Positions 62,828-64,000 of a DNA stretch of 64,000 nt are shown one piece after another. The DNA is from Sphingobacterium sp. FBM7-1 (GTDB lineage Bacteria; Bacteroidota; Bacteroidia; Sphingobacteriales; Sphingobacteriaceae), in assembly GCF_020687765.1 (NCBI RefSeq), contig NZ_JAJEWJ010000011.1:1-64000 (forward strand), in the 5' to 3' direction. The position numbers and the translations under genes are program-made. The notes beneath the pieces are model-generated. The model saw nothing but the letters and a program-made list of their open reading frames with translations. It ran no database searches and was not told the DNA's origin. Position 1 is the stretch's first letter. Each line of letters begins with the position of its first letter.

Positions 62828-64000
62828 ATGAACATGGAAAAGAAAACTGCTTACAGGTGGACGATATGTTCCCTGCTATTTTTTGCAACGACAATTAACT
62901 ATTTGGACAGACAGGTACTGTCGCTCACATGGAAAGATTTTATTGCTCCAGAGTTCCATTGGACTAATAGTGATTATGGATTAATTACCGCCCTATTTTC
63001 TATATTTTATGCGGTAAGTATGTTATTCGCCGGTCGGTTTGTGGACTGGATGGATACAAAAAAAGGATTTTTGTGGGCGATCGGTATCTGGTCAATAGGG
63101 GCAGTTATACATGCATTTTGCGGTATCGCCACCTCGGGTATTGTAGCGGGCGAATGGTTAGTAGGGTTTGAGGGAGCAAAGGAAGCTATCGCACGTGTCA
63201 GCGACGTTGGTTTGGTAGTCAATGTGAGTGTAACCTTGTTTATCTTCGCCCGTTTTGTGTTAGCTGTGGGGGAAGCAGGTAACTTTCCGGCTGCGATTAA
63301 AGCTACTGCAGAATATTTCCCGAAAAAGGATAGAGCGCTTTCGACGAGTATTTTCAACGCTGGCGCTACAATTGGCGCTTTAGCTGCACCCCTTACTATT
63401 CCTGTAATTGCCCAGCATTGGGGTTGGGAAATGTCCTTTATAATTATTGGTGCTTTAGGTTTTGTGTGGATGGGTTTTTGGGTTTTTATGTATAAAAAAC
63501 CGCATGAGCATCCTAAGGTCAACAAAGCTGAATTGGCATATATTATGCAAGACGGCGATCAAGTTGAACCCGAAGACGTTGTAGGCGCAGCTCCTGCGGA
63601 GAAGAAAAAAATGTCCTTCGCACGTTGTTTTCAATATAAACAAACGTGGGCATTTGCGTTTGGTAAATTTATGACAGACGGTGTTTGGTGGTTCTTTTTG
63701 TTCTGGATGCCTGCCTACCTTTCTTCGGTTTATGATATCAAATCATCCGATACCGAAGGACAGTTAGCTTTGTTTGTCTTATATCTAATCACACTACTAT
63801 CTATCATCGGTGGATGGTTACCAACGTATTTCGTCGATAAGAAAGGCTTAAACCCTTACGAGGGTAGGATGAAAGCTATGCTCTTGTTCGCATTTATCCC
63901 ATTAATTGTGTTGTTCGCGCAGCCTCTAGGACACCTTTCGTACTGGGTACCTGTGTTGTTCATAGGTATGGCGGGAGCTGCTCACCAAGCTTGGTCGGCG
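62828..64000 (+). CDS. exuT: Hexuronate transporter, MFS family (partial, runs off the window)
   Basis: 391 codons from ATG at 62828, open to the window edge. Major facilitator of the anion:cation symporter branch that includes ExuT: opening helix LLFFATTINYLDRQVLSL, helix 2 GLITALFSIFYAVSMLFAGRFVDW, RFVLAVGEAGNFPAAIKATAEYFPKKDRALSTSIFNAGATIGALAAP, and WAFAFGKFMTDGVWWFFLFWMPAYLSS. A short in-frame hydrophilic insertion (VAGEWLVGFEGAKEAIARVSD) lies in the first half. Context with the Uxa genes supports galacturonate/glucuronate as substrate. The C-terminal helices lie beyond the edge. Confidence 0.9.
   Translation, partial: MNMEKKTAYRWTICSLLFFATTINYLDRQVLSLTWKDFIAPEFHWTNSDYGLITALFSIFYAVSMLFAGRFVDWMDTKKGFLWAIGIWSIGAVIHAFCGIATSGIVAGEWLVGFEGAKEAIARVSDVGLVVNVSVTLFIFARFVLAVGEAGNFPAAIKATAEYFPKKDRALSTSIFNAGATIGALAAPLTIPVIAQHWGWEMSFIIIGALGFVWMGFWVFMYKKPHEHPKVNKAELAYIMQDGDQVEPEDVVGAAPAEKKKMSFARCFQYKQTWAFAFGKFMTDGVWWFFLFWMPAYLSSVYDIKSSDTEGQLALFVLYLITLLSIIGGWLPTYFVDKKGLNPYEGRMKAMLLFAFIPLIVLFAQPLGHLSYWVPVLFIGMAGAAHQAWSA

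Noticed and set aside
62828-64000. Sialate or glycerol-3-phosphate transporter as the identity of the last gene
   Set aside because: The opening helices and the position after uxaC and the aldolase fit the hexuronate branch better, though the family alone does not settle the substrate.

Overview
The window reads as a chromosome segment of a Bacteroidota bacterium, most likely from the Sphingobacteriaceae. The grounds are three SusC/SusD outer-membrane uptake pairs, a giant hybrid two-component regulator, many SPII lipoproteins with short N-termini, weak Shine-Dalgarno signals and moderate GC. Genus is inference. About 55 kb (roughly 3.9-64 kb) is a very large pectin utilisation region.

Layout. 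1-1.2 kb is an AT-rich edge with the start of an IS3-type transposase, a small unknown gene, a terminator and an unusual 11-bp repeat array. 1.2-3.9 kb is aconitase. 4.2-12.6 kb is pectin block 1 (+): SusC, SusD, a beta-helix lipoprotein, a terminator, then a PL1 pectate lyase. 13.0-16.8 kb (-) is a duplicated and decaying cassette of small secreted or membrane genes unrelated to pectin. 17.1-17.5 kb is a DUF2383 protein. 17.7-21.0 kb (+) holds GH105, an esterase and a sugar isomerase/epimerase-like TIM barrel. 21.0-45.6 kb (-) is pectin block 2: SusC-SusD-HTCS-SusC-SusD-beta-helix lipoprotein-PL1-CE8-esterase-GH28-GH95. 46.0-49.4 kb (-) is GH43-CE8-CE12. 49.6-64 kb (+) is CE12, a zinc-type dehydrogenase, CE8, GH28, a GH105 fusion, PL10, uxaB, uxaA, uxaC, a KDPG aldolase and the start of a hexuronate transporter.

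Working together. CE8 and CE12 enzymes and two further esterases remove methyl and acetyl groups. PL1, PL10 and GH28 enzymes cut homogalacturonan, GH105 enzymes remove unsaturated uronates, and GH43 and GH95 trim side chains. SusCD pairs import oligomers. ExuT, UxaC, UxaB, UxaA and the aldolase carry galacturonate into central metabolism. KDG kinase and KduI/KduD are not in the window.

Regulation. Four complete copies and two half copies of a 24-bp LacI-type palindrome (half-site GCAAACGTTGCC) lie at the heads of the pectin transcription units. Three of them end exactly 83 bp before a start codon. A separate 21-bp-period direct repeat (GGTTCAAA) lies between the HTCS gene and the SusC gene it precedes. 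This suggests two layers of control: a LacI-family regulator (not in the window) and the HTCS.
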